Assembly: GCA_030631455.1 (NCBI GenBank)
Contig: DAOVLC010000097.1
Coordinates: forward strand, 1-6,216
DNA length: 6,216 bases
DNA from: Candidatus Zixiibacteriota bacterium
GTDB lineage: Bacteria > Zixibacteria > MSB-5A5 > JAABVY01 > JAHJOQ01
Reading direction: 5' to 3'
The position numbers were made by a program, and so were the translations under genes. Of this stretch, positions 1 through 4,992 are shown one piece after another; positions within the stretch are counted from its first letter, which is position 1; each line of letters opens with the position of its first letter. The notes beneath the pieces were generated by a model. The model worked only from the letters and a program-made list of their open reading frames with translations, had not been told where the DNA came from and made no database searches.

Positions 1-916
1 CATCGTTAGCATTGAAATCATAGGAGTATTGGAGACCGGCTTCGATCTCAGTGTCCTCACCGCCTGTGTTTGTGTATGCCGGATTAGTGTTAGTAAGGAT
101 TAGGTCGAACGCGTAATCGTCCGTATTGCCACAGCCGTTTTCAACTTCGACTACCACCGGATAAGTACCGGTGGCCGTCGCGCCAACCGAGTAGTTGCCG
201 CCGGCATCGATTGTGCCGGGACCGGAAGTGACGGTCCAGCTGGCGATTGTCTCGCCTGAGCCCGGATCAGCGTCAAACTGGAAGTTGAGTCCGGCACAAT
301 GACTGCCTGTCAGGGCGTCACCACCCGGTGTGCCGGTAATCAGAGGATCAGGGCACACTTCACCTGTAACTACGAGGCAGATTGGGTGGTCAGCGTCGCT
401 GCTATCCTTTGCAAGAAACAGCGGGCGATCAGGAGCGCCGCCCAGTCCGCAGGTCAGTCCCGAGAACTTCCAGGTGCCAGCTGGCGGTATGAATGAACTG
501 TCTATGCATAGCTCACCGCCGCCGAGTCCAAGGTCCAGATTGAGGGTGAAATAGAGTTGTTCTGTAACCACTGGCATACCTGGAAAAGGCGGCATGGCAG
601 CTCCACCGGTCAGAAAAGAGTCCGGCGAAGTGCCATCAATTTTGGGGTTGAGTGTAAAGATTAACCAACTCCAAACAATTGGATCCGCGACATAACTGTT
701 GTACGACCAGGTCGCAGACCCCGTAGCAGTCATGACAAAACCATTACTGGTTCCCATGATCCTCTCCGGATCCGGACACTCGCGCGTTATGTAGAAAGGC
801 AGAACTCCCAGTGTGCCACCCACGAGCGAGTCTGCGTCGATGCGGATGAAATCAGCCGCCGTCGCAAGACCGCCGGTAAGAAGAAGCACAAGGACCACTA
901 AAAGACTACGTCTCAT
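1..916 (-). CDS. Secreted adhesin-like protein with Ig/cadherin-like repeats (N-terminal part, runs off window)
   Basis: The reverse strand from the ATG at 916-914 stays open for 305 codons to the window edge, so the C-terminus is missing. The start is supported by AAAGGAG at 923-929, six bases upstream. Residues 1-20 form a signal peptide (MRRS, a leucine/valine core, then ATA before the likely cleavage at A20/A21), so the protein is exported. Residues 22 to about 185 form a beta-rich domain with LGLGGGELCIDSSF followed by PPAGTW. Residues about 205-280 look like an Ig/cadherin-like module (SWTVTSGPGTIDAGGNYSVG, then a Val-rich strand and NGCGN). A further repeat appears to begin at the edge (QYSYDFNAND). 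Seven cysteines are present (47, 137, 156, 180, 188, 207, 262). A CPDP motif occurs twice, at C47 and C188, each followed by a similar I-x-GT turn. No enzyme motif is visible. A cell-surface or extracellular binding role is inferred from architecture only. Confidence 0.85.
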   Translation of the reverse strand, partial: MRRSLLVVLVLLLTGGLATAADFIRIDADSLVGGTLGVLPFYITRECPDPERIMGTSNGFVMTATGSATWSYNSYVADPIVWSWLIFTLNPKIDGTSPDSFLTGGAAMPPFPGMPVVTEQLYFTLNLDLGLGGGELCIDSSFIPPAGTWKFSGLTCGLGGAPDRPLFLAKDSSDADHPICLVVTGEVCPDPLITGTPGGDALTGSHCAGLNFQFDADPGSGETIASWTVTSGPGTIDAGGNYSVGATATGTYPVVVEVENGCGNTDDYAFDLILTNTNPAYTNTGGEDTEIEAGLQYSYDFNAND

Positions 917-961
917 TTTTCGCTCCTTTGTTGTTGTTTTCAAAAGACATCGAATCGAACC

Positions 962-976
962 GCGTTAGGTTAACGC
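962..976 (-). repeat. Inverted repeat (6-bp stem, 3-nt loop) at the leader ORF stop codon
   Basis: GCGTTA at 962-967 and TAACGC at 971-976 are perfect reverse complements separated by GGT. In the minus-strand transcript the stem covers the last codons and the stop of the leader peptide, so a ribosome finishing the peptide would melt it. It is short enough to be chance. Confidence 0.35.
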
Positions 977-997
977 TAGTTGAAAACTTCTTGCCAT
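965..997 (-). CDS. Putative 10-residue leader peptide upstream of the secreted-protein gene
   Basis: On the minus strand an ATG at 997-995 opens a 10-codon frame, MARSFQLALT, ending in TAA at 967-965. It is preceded by AAAGGAGGT at 1001-1009, the best Shine-Dalgarno match in the window, although the gap to the ATG is short (about 4 nt from GGAGG). The stop lies 48 bases before the ATG of the secreted-protein gene, which has its own ribosome binding site. A 6-bp stem overlaps the stop codon. The order strong RBS, tiny ORF, stem, main gene is what a translational-coupling or attenuation leader would look like. The peptide has no run of one amino acid that would point to a sensed substrate. It could also be a chance SD plus ATG. 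Confidence 0.4.
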   Translation of the reverse strand: MARSFQLALT

Positions 998-1132
998 TAA
1001 ACCTCCTTTGGACGTTTAAAGCCTGCTTATTGAATAATAGATTATCCATAATTAATTAAATTCGAGCCTCAGACACCAACAACTCGGACGAAGGGTACAG
1101 AAAGGAAGTAAAATCCTTATTTCTAAGCAAGT

Positions 1133-1163
1133 GGGCTTCCGCTATCCCCCGATGCGGAACCCC
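1133..1163 (-). other. Hairpin at the predicted 5' end of the secreted-protein transcript
   Basis: Arms 1133-1142 (GGGCTTCCGC) and 1154-1163 (GCGGAACCCC) pair at 9 of 10 positions, with one C-C mismatch and an 11-nt loop. The promoter candidate at 1177-1204 would start the minus-strand RNA near 1170, so the hairpin would be almost at its 5' end. Possible roles are transcript stabilisation or the first helix of a structured leader. I could not match it to a known riboswitch. There is no T-tract on either side, so it is not an intrinsic terminator. Confidence 0.4.
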
Positions 1164-1176
1164 GAACGGCACGCGT

Positions 1177-1204
1177 AATATAATATCATTGCGTTTTATG
1201 TCAA
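1177..1204 (-). promoter_or_regulatory. Sigma70-type promoter for the secreted-protein gene
   Basis: On the minus strand a perfect TTGACA (plus-strand tgtcaa, 1199-1204) is followed after 16 bp by TATATT (plus-strand aatata, 1177-1182), 5 of 6 matches to TATAAT. Transcription would begin near 1170 and give an untranslated leader of about 250 nt before the ATG at 916. It is the best promoter match in the window. Confidence 0.6.
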
Positions 1205-1347
1205 GAGAAAACTTGGCCGGATGTCCTCGCGAAGTCCCTTTTGTGGCATGAGCTTATGGCGGCTGTTCGAAGAAAGCACATTGAAATTCCCCCCGTCGCA
1301 TGCCGTCTGGTTGCCATATTAACTTGCCTTGCCTCACTATTTTCGAT

Positions 1348-1375
1348 TTGACAATAAAGGTTTTCCACATATCTT
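1348..1375 (+). promoter_or_regulatory. Candidate promoter for the EIIA gene
   Basis: A perfect TTGACA at 1348-1353 is followed after 16 bp by TATCTT at 1370-1375 (4 of 6 matches). The predicted start near 1382 leaves about 40 nt before the TTG start codon at 1421. The spacer contains the 14-mer that recurs at 2037-2050. I looked for a sigma54-type GG-N10-GC element in this gap and did not find one. Confidence 0.45.
1354..1367 (+). repeat. 14-bp direct repeat ATAAAGGTTTTCCA, copy 1
   Basis: An exact 14-mer also present at 2037-2050. This copy lies between the -35 and -10 hexamers of the candidate EIIA promoter. The second lies 80 bp before the ATG of the PAS gene. Both being upstream of adjacent genes suggests a shared regulator site, but a 14-bp match could also arise by chance in a window this size. 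Confidence 0.4.
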
Positions 1376-1420
1376 GCGATACTATGAATGACGTAACGTT
1401 TTGTTTACGAAAGGATTAGC

Positions 1421-1924
1421 TTGAACATCTCGCGGTACGTAAAGGCTGAACTCATTCAGTTGGAGTTGGGAAGCGAATTCGACCCGCCTGAGGGCGATAA
1501 TGGCTATTCCAACAAACAACTCTATGCGATGAAAGAGACTATTATGTCCGAGTTAGTCGACCTGCTCGACCGTTCAGGCAAGATTTCAAACAAGAAGAAA
1601 TTGCTAAACGATCTGTTCAATCGGGAGAAAAAGGCGAGCACCGCAATTGGCAGCCGGATAGCAGTACCACATGTCAGGACCATGCAGGCAAGGGAATTCA
1701 TTATGGCGATAGGACGCCACCCTCAGGGCTATGAATTCGACGCCCCTGATGACCTCCCGGTCAGACTTTTCTTTTGTATGGCAGCCCCTCCTTACGACGA
1801 CAGTCTGTATTTGAAGGTTTTCAAGGCGCTGGCCGAGTGCTTGCGGTACCCCGAGTTTATGAATACGCTCCTTACCGCAGAGACGCCGGATATGATTATT
1901 CGCGCGTTCAAAGAGATAGAGTAA
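1421..1924 (+). CDS. Stand-alone PTS EIIA type-2 domain protein (fructose/PtsN-like)
   Basis: This 167-residue cytoplasmic protein is a single phosphotransferase EIIA domain of the fructose/mannitol/nitrogen class. The signature is GSRIAVPHVRT at 77-87, where H84 aligns with the histidine phosphorylated by HPr in this family. It is preceded by the typical helix, LVDLLDRSGKI...LFNREKKAST (46-74), and followed by conserved strands (VRLFFCMAAP). Length is close to PtsN (about 160). The start is TTG at 1421, with AAAGGA at 1410-1415 five bases before it; nearby upstream ATGs run into stops. The first 30 residues are less typical. No EIIB or EIIC gene adjoins it, so a regulatory role like PtsN is more likely than sugar uptake. 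The next gene, a PAS protein, fits a signalling setting. The specific target cannot be told from sequence. Confidence 0.85.
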   Translation: MNISRYVKAELIQLELGSEFDPPEGDNGYSNKQLYAMKETIMSELVDLLDRSGKISNKKKLLNDLFNREKKASTAIGSRIAVPHVRTMQAREFIMAIGRHPQGYEFDAPDDLPVRLFFCMAAPPYDDSLYLKVFKALAECLRYPEFMNTLLTAETPDMIIRAFKEIE

Positions 1925-1941
1925 TCCCGCTTCTCAGACAT

Positions 1942-2018
1942 ATCGGAGTCCAAATCAGAGAGAACACAAGAAACGAATGGTAAGTTCGTTTCATCCTTCA
2001 GCCTTCGATTGCTCCGAT
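1942..2018 (+). other. Nested inverted repeats in the EIIA-PAS gap
   Basis: Three complementary pairs nest within the 205-bp gap: ATCGGAG (1942-1948) with CTCCGAT (2012-2018); AATC (1953-1956) with GATT (2007-2010); and GAAACGAA (1970-1977) with TTCGTTTC (1985-1992), closing a 7-nt loop. Together they could fold into one elongated hairpin in the transcript. No T-tract follows, so it is not a normal terminator. It may be an mRNA processing or stability element. Each pair alone is within chance expectation. Confidence 0.35.
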
Positions 2019-2036
2019 TTCTGCAAGTGCCTTCGC

Positions 2037-2050
2037 ATAAAGGTTTTCCA
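2037..2050 (+). repeat. 14-bp direct repeat ATAAAGGTTTTCCA, copy 2
   Basis: An exact copy of the 14-mer at 1354-1367, here 80 bp before the PAS gene ATG. No convincing -35/-10 pair could be placed around this copy. Confidence 0.4.
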
Positions 2051-2129
2051 GCAGAAGCCGATATGTAATTTACAGGTGTTTAATAATAGAAGAAAATAGC
2101 CGGGGTCAAAATCAACTAATGGATCAAAC

Positions 2130-2909
2130 ATGCCAAATTCAAACTTTCTGAACGAAGAAGTGGCCGATGATGTCACCCAGAGCGTCATCAGAATGCTCGT
2201 GGTCGAATCGGAGCAGAAGTACAAGACTCTGGTGGAAAACGCTCTGGCCGGTATTTTCATGATTGAGCAGAACAACATACTATACGGCAATCCTTACATG
2301 GCTGATTTGATCGGATATACGTTGGAGGAAGCACGCTCCATGAGCCTTCTGGATCTGATCGAGCCGAGTTGCCGGGAATCGATCCTGAAACGACTGATGG
2401 CGCGACGGCAAGGTGAATCCAAACCGATGGACTACGAGGTGAAACTCGTTCACAAAGAAGGTCATACCGTGGATGTCAGGGTCCGGACTGTGCCATGCAT
2501 GTACAAGGGCTCTCCTGCCATACTCGGTACTGCAATTGATGTTACAGAGAAACACGGCACGGAAGTGAAATTGCGCCAATTCGCGGAAACCGTGGAGAAT
2601 GTCCCGACAGCCGTCTTGAACATAGATACTTCCGGAGAGATATGTTACTCGAACCACGAGGCGACCAGGCTTCTCGGCTACAGAGAGCAGGAAATGACGG
2701 GAATGCCGTTAGCAGAAATCGTCAAGGACAAGAATCCCGGCAAGTCGATTGCAAACATGCTCATGGTAACTCGAAACGATGGCAAATGGGCCGGAGGATT
2801 GCCCGTTTCGGGAAAAGACGGCATCACAATCGCAACAAGAGTATCGACAATTCCCCTCATGGACAGATGCGAGGTCTTTGCGGGCGCCACCGTCTTTCTG
2901 ACTGCATGA
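2130..2909 (+). CDS. Tandem PAS-domain protein without an output domain
   Basis: This 259-residue soluble protein consists of a short N-terminal helix (1-27) and two PAS domains. PAS1 spans about 28-143: EQKYKTLVENALAGIFMIEQ, GNPYMADLIGYTLEE, then a PAC-like end with VKLVHKEGHTVDVRVR and AIDVTEK. PAS2 spans about 144-259: FAETVENVPTAVLNIDTSGEI, NHEATRLLGY, ending with VFLTA. PAS domains sense small ligands, redox or protein partners; the ligand cannot be named here. No kinase, GGDEF, HTH or receiver domain follows: the frame ends at TGA 2907-2909 and no other frame downstream continues into one. The ATG at 2130 is the first start after an in-frame TAG at 2097. Its ribosome binding site is weak (GGA at 2121-2123). 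It may share a transcript with the EIIA gene 205 bp upstream. Confidence 0.85.
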   Translation: MPNSNFLNEEVADDVTQSVIRMLVVESEQKYKTLVENALAGIFMIEQNNILYGNPYMADLIGYTLEEARSMSLLDLIEPSCRESILKRLMARRQGESKPMDYEVKLVHKEGHTVDVRVRTVPCMYKGSPAILGTAIDVTEKHGTEVKLRQFAETVENVPTAVLNIDTSGEICYSNHEATRLLGYREQEMTGMPLAEIVKDKNPGKSIANMLMVTRNDGKWAGGLPVSGKDGITIATRVSTIPLMDRCEVFAGATVFLTA

Positions 2910-3015
2910 AAGCCCTTAGCCGGGGCTATAGCCTCGCTCGTCCCCTGATTGCAACATCAGCCACATCTGTCATCTTCTGAACTTCCTCCCAAAGCTCTCG
3001 GAATCTTATCCGCAA

Positions 3016-3028
3016 TATAATCTATAAT
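3016..3028 (+). promoter_or_regulatory. Doubled TATAAT -10 element before the small Cys-rich ORF
   Basis: TATAAT occurs at 3016-3021 and again at 3023-3028, both perfect -10 hexamers. I see no matching -35 hexamer 16-18 bp upstream of either. Transcription from the second would start near 3035, about 17 nt before the GTG at 3052. Confidence 0.4.
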
Positions 3029-3051
3029 GTGCTCTGATCACGAGATTCGGA

Positions 3052-3207
3052 GTGAATCTGATTGAGTTGTGTGACGGTTGTGGATATGTGTCCGACACAA
3101 AAAGGAAACGGACACATTCTCCGGAATGTGCCCGCTGTTCAAGACATGAATCATGTCCCGTTGCATTTGTTCCAGTGCTGCCCTCTCTATTTAGCCCCTT
3201 CCATTAG
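3052..3207 (+). CDS. Putative 51-residue zinc-ribbon-like protein
   Basis: A frame from GTG 3052 to TAG 3205-3207 encodes 51 residues with a zinc-ribbon-like pattern: C7-D-G-C10-G, fifteen residues including a basic stretch TKRKR (16-20), then C26-A-R-C29 and a fifth cysteine at C35 (HESCPV). Two CxxC knuckles, the first followed by glycine, are typical of small zinc-binding proteins. The hydrophobic tail (VAFVPVLPSLFSPF) has no obvious role. The frame is open from 3028, after a TAA at 3025. TTG at 3067 is an alternative start, 11 nt after GGAGTGA at 3049-3055; no good SD precedes the GTG. A doubled TATAAT lies just upstream. It ends 69 bp before the convergent pdxT stop. I do not recognise the family. 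Coding status rests on the cysteine spacing, so this is a candidate only. Confidence 0.5.
   Translation: MNLIELCDGCGYVSDTKRKRTHSPECARCSRHESCPVAFVPVLPSLFSPFH
3086..3117 (+). repeat. 9-bp inverted repeat inside the small Cys-rich ORF
   Basis: ATGTGTCCG (3086-3094) and CGGACACAT (3109-3117) are perfect reverse complements around a 14-nt A-rich loop. They lie within codons 12-22 of the putative zinc-ribbon ORF. A second, shorter repeat follows at about 3143-3157 (GACATG-aat-CATGTC). A chance origin is possible for both. Confidence 0.4.
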
Positions 3208-3276
3208 AGGTTGTCGTCAGTCTGGTCTCGGAGCTTCACGTTTCATCGGCTTTTTTGCGATTCAGACCGGAACGAT

Positions 3277-3846
3277 TTACATCTTGAGAAAGTACTCGTG
3301 GAGCGTTGTTCGGTCGGTAAGTTCGGGGTGGAATGTGGATACGAGGATGTTATCCTGCTTAGCGACAGTGACATTGCTGCCGAGCATCCCAAGAGGAACG
3401 ACTTTATCGGAGTAATCAAGTATCTTCGGAGCGCGAATGAACACCATTTCGAGTGGCTGCTCCTGTTTTCCAAATGAAACAGTCCCTGTTTCAATGAAGG
3501 AGTTTATTTGACTGCCGTATGCATTTCTCTCGACTCTGATATCAATGAGACCGAGCGGATTCATGAGTGAGTCGACAACTTCGCCGGCGAGGAGAATAAG
3601 TCCTGCGCATGTGCCCCACACAGGCCTTTGATTGCCGAAGTCGATGAGCGGCTGTCGAAAGCCGAACTTATCGATCAAGAGTTGCATAGTGGTTGCCTCA
3701 CCTCCGGGTATCACCAGTCGGTCGAGCCGCTCAAGCGCCTCAGGTTCTTTCACAAGTGCCACTCGTACCCCCAGCCGCTCGAAGGCAGCCTGATGCAATG
3801 CGAAATCTCCCTGTAACGCAAGAATCCCTACTCGTCTGTCAGTCAT
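3277..3846 (-). CDS. pdxT: Pyridoxal 5'-phosphate synthase glutaminase subunit PdxT
   Basis: PdxT hydrolyses glutamine and passes ammonia to PdxS for PLP synthesis by the DXP-independent route. The 189 residues match the usual length. The class I amidotransferase features are intact: GILALQGDF at 7-15, IPGGEATTM at 46-54 (the oxyanion region), the nucleophile C80 in WGTCAGLILLA, the VERNAYGSQ motif at 105-113, FIRAP at 136-140, and the remaining triad members H173 and E175 in FHPEL. The ATG at 3846 has a modest AGGTG about 7 nt upstream. It lies 79 bp downstream of pdxS on the same strand, separated by a perfect hairpin, so the two are very likely co-transcribed. The gene converges on the small Cys-rich ORF, and no clear intrinsic terminator is visible in the 69-bp gap. 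Confidence 0.97.
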   Translation of the reverse strand: MTDRRVGILALQGDFALHQAAFERLGVRVALVKEPEALERLDRLVIPGGEATTMQLLIDKFGFRQPLIDFGNQRPVWGTCAGLILLAGEVVDSLMNPLGLIDIRVERNAYGSQINSFIETGTVSFGKQEQPLEMVFIRAPKILDYSDKVVPLGMLGSNVTVAKQDNILVSTFHPELTDRTTLHEYFLKM

Positions 3847-3865
3847 ATCTATGCACCTGAATGTC

Positions 3866-3895
3866 TGAAACCGGCAGCCTGCACCGCCGGTTTCA
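3866..3895 (-). other. Intercistronic hairpin between pdxS and pdxT
   Basis: TGAAACCGGC (3866-3875) and GCCGGTTTCA (3886-3895) form a perfect 10-bp stem with a 10-nt loop, in the 79-bp gap between pdxS and pdxT. There is no T-run after it on the minus strand. It is therefore more likely to be an mRNA stability or processing element, or a partial attenuator setting subunit ratio, than a full terminator. Confidence 0.55.
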
Positions 3896-3925
3896 AAATG
3901 ATCGTGCGAAAGCTAACGCCTTCTA

Positions 3926-4804
3926 TTACCTGGTCTGAAAGAGCTTATCCTCCGGAATATCCTTGATGTCAAGACCGGCCATAGCCTCACCGAGCGGGCG
4001 AGTCGCATCGAGTACGGCTCTGGGATCTGCGAAGCGAGTCGTAGCTTCGACAATCGCCTTTGCGCGCTTCGGCGGATCAGACGATTTGAATATCCCGCTT
4101 CCAACAAACACGGATTCGGCGCCGAGCTGCATCATCAGTGAGGCGTCCGCAGGGGTTGCGATACCGCCCGCGGCGAAATTCGGCACAGGAAGCTTGCCGA
4201 GCCTCGCAGTCTCCTCGACAATCTCAATGGGAGCTCTCATCTCTTGGGCTTCAGTCCTGATCTCCTCCGGATTCATGCCCTGCAGGCTGCGGATACGAGA
4301 CATTACGAGTCGTATGTGCCTGACCGCCTCGACGATATTGCCGGATCCCGCTTCTCCCTTCGTGCGGATCATTGCTGCGCCCTCGGAAATTCGTCGGAGC
4401 GCCTCACCCAGGTTGCGGCAACCGCAGACAAACGGTACCTTGTATTCCCATTTGTCCACATGGAACTCCTCGTCTGCGGGAGTGAGAACTTCCGATTCAT
4501 CGATGTAATCCACTTCGAGTTCCTGCAGAACCTGGGCCTCGGCAAAATGACCTATCCTGCATTTCGCCATAACCGGTATGGATACGGTCTCCCTTATTTT
4601 GGCGATTATCTCGACGCTTGCCATCCGTGCGACACCGCCGTCCTTGCGAATGTCTGCGGGTACCCTTTCGAGCGCCATGACAGCGACAGCGCCTGCATCC
4701 TCGGCTATCTTCGCGTGCTCCGGTGTCGTGACATCCATAATGACACCGCCTTTGAGCATCTCGGCAAGACCTACCTTTAGTTTCCAATCAGAATCTTTGA
4801 ACAT
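3926..4804 (-). CDS. pdxS: Pyridoxal 5'-phosphate synthase subunit PdxS
   Basis: PdxS builds PLP from ribose 5-phosphate, glyceraldehyde 3-phosphate and ammonia supplied by PdxT; in the family it is a (beta-alpha)8 barrel forming a dodecamer. The 292 residues match the usual length. Catalytic residues sit at the same numbers as in the Bacillus subtilis enzyme as I recall it: D24 ([13 protein letters not shown]), K81 ([14 protein letters not shown]) that binds the sugar, and K149 ([10 protein letters not shown]) that carries the later intermediate. [12 protein letters not shown] (about 207-218) and [10 protein letters not shown] (about 229-238), which form phosphate-binding loops in the family, are intact. 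The ATG at 4804 has AGAGGTG at 4809-4815, four bases upstream. The gene begins the pdxST unit, divergent from the Fe-S scaffold gene. No pdxR-type regulator lies inside the window. Confidence 0.98.
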   Translation of the reverse strand: MFKDSDWKLKVGLAEMLKGGVIMDVTTPEHAKIAEDAGAVAVMALERVPADIRKDGGVARMASVEIIAKIRETVSIPVMAKCRIGHFAEAQVLQELEVDYIDESEVLTPADEEFHVDKWEYKVPFVCGCRNLGEALRRISEGAAMIRTKGEAGSGNIVEAVRHIRLVMSRIRSLQGMNPEEIRTEAQEMRAPIEIVEETARLGKLPVPNFAAGGIATPADASLMMQLGAESVFVGSGIFKSSDPPKRAKAIVEATTRFADPRAVLDATRPLGEAMAGLDIKDIPEDKLFQTR

Positions 4805-4829
4805 AAGACACCTCTTCTCCGACGTAATT

Positions 4830-4858
4830 CGTAACCAAGTATAAATATAACGTAACCA
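4830..4858 (-). promoter_or_regulatory. Direct repeat CGTAACCA x2 around the pdxS promoter region
   Basis: CGTAACCA occurs at 4830-4837 and 4851-4858, a start-to-start distance of 21 bp (two helical turns). A partial third copy, CGTAA, lies at 4823-4827. Between the full copies lie the AT-rich hexamers TATACT (plus 4838-4843) and TATATT (plus 4844-4849), either of which could be the pdxS -10. No good -35 is visible. Two same-face sites overlapping a promoter suggest an operator. MocR/GntR-type PdxR regulators are known to bind direct repeats at pdxST promoters, but this link is inference. Confidence 0.45.
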
Positions 4859-4923
4859 GAGATGAAAAAGAACTCAAAAATACGCGTGGATGATGCCTTG
4901 TTGCCAAAAATTCGTCTCCAAAC

Positions 4924-4978
4924 AGAGAAATCTCACCAAATGGACAAGTTTTCTCTTTGATCTACCGATTTTTCTCTT
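4924..4978 (+). promoter_or_regulatory. TTTCTCT repeats upstream of the Fe-S scaffold gene
   Basis: TTTTCTCTT occurs at 4949-4957 and 4970-4978, 21 bp apart start to start. An inverted copy of the core (AGAGAAA) lies at 4924-4930. The two direct copies flank and overlap the -35 to -10 interval of the candidate promoter, so they are plausible operator half-sites. The sequence is low-complexity pyrimidine, which raises the chance of coincidence. Confidence 0.4.
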
Positions 4979-4985
4979 ATATATG
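4957..4985 (+). promoter_or_regulatory. Candidate promoter for the iscU-like gene
   Basis: TTGATC at 4957-4962 and TATATG at 4980-4985, spaced 17 bp, are each 4 of 6 matches to consensus. A TATATA at 4978-4983 gives a 15-bp spacer instead. Transcription would start near 4992, at the palindrome 4993-5011. Confidence 0.4.
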
Positions 4986-4992
4986 CTTTGGT

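Larger units (their letters stand above)
917..1420. other. 504-bp divergent intergenic region
   Basis: This gap separates the secreted-protein gene (minus) from the EIIA gene (plus). The part next to the secreted-protein gene (917 to about 1205) holds, in transcript order on the minus strand, a promoter, a hairpin, an AT-rich stretch (about 1030-1065) and a 10-codon leader ORF with a short stem. The part next to the EIIA gene holds a plus-strand promoter candidate at 1348-1375. I see nothing recognisable between about 1205 and 1345 except a 33-codon ORF with poor start signals, which I rejected. Confidence 0.7.

Noticed and set aside
299..554. Two overlapping plus-strand ORFs
   Set aside because: Both are antisense to the continuous secreted-protein frame, which has a signal peptide, SD and conserved-looking modules.
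951..961. tRNA T-loop-like GGTTCGATTCG on the minus strand
   Set aside because: No acceptor stem, anticodon arm or D-arm can be built around it.
1221..1322. 33-codon plus-strand ORF (MSSRSPFCGM...) in the divergent gap
   Set aside because: No good ribosome binding site or promoter of its own and no recognisable pattern; consistent with chance.
2911..2933. AGCCC/GGGCT stem and GGCTATAGCC palindrome just after the PAS stop as a terminator
   Set aside because: The stem is only 5 bp and no T-tract follows.
2910..3020. Possible frameshifted continuation of the PAS gene into a histidine kinase
   Set aside because: Reading downstream in the other frames gives no H-box or ATPase motifs and stops appear soon; PAS2 ends naturally at the TGA.
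3208..3276. Terminator at the TTTTTT run (about 3251-3256) between the convergent genes
   Set aside because: No stable stem directly precedes the T-run on the plus strand, and on the minus strand only a 5-bp pairing with a very long loop is available.
3062..3477. Plus-strand ORFs of 117 and 88 codons overlapping the Cys-rich ORF and the 3' part of pdxT
   Set aside because: They run antisense into pdxT and show no domain pattern, whereas the 3052-3207 frame has regular CxxC spacing.
3963..4508. 181-codon plus-strand ORF opposite pdxS
   Set aside because: It is antisense to an unmistakable pdxS with all catalytic residues; its composition (Ser/Ala/Arg rich) is what the complementary strand of pdxS gives. 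The same applies to the ORF at 4244-4780.
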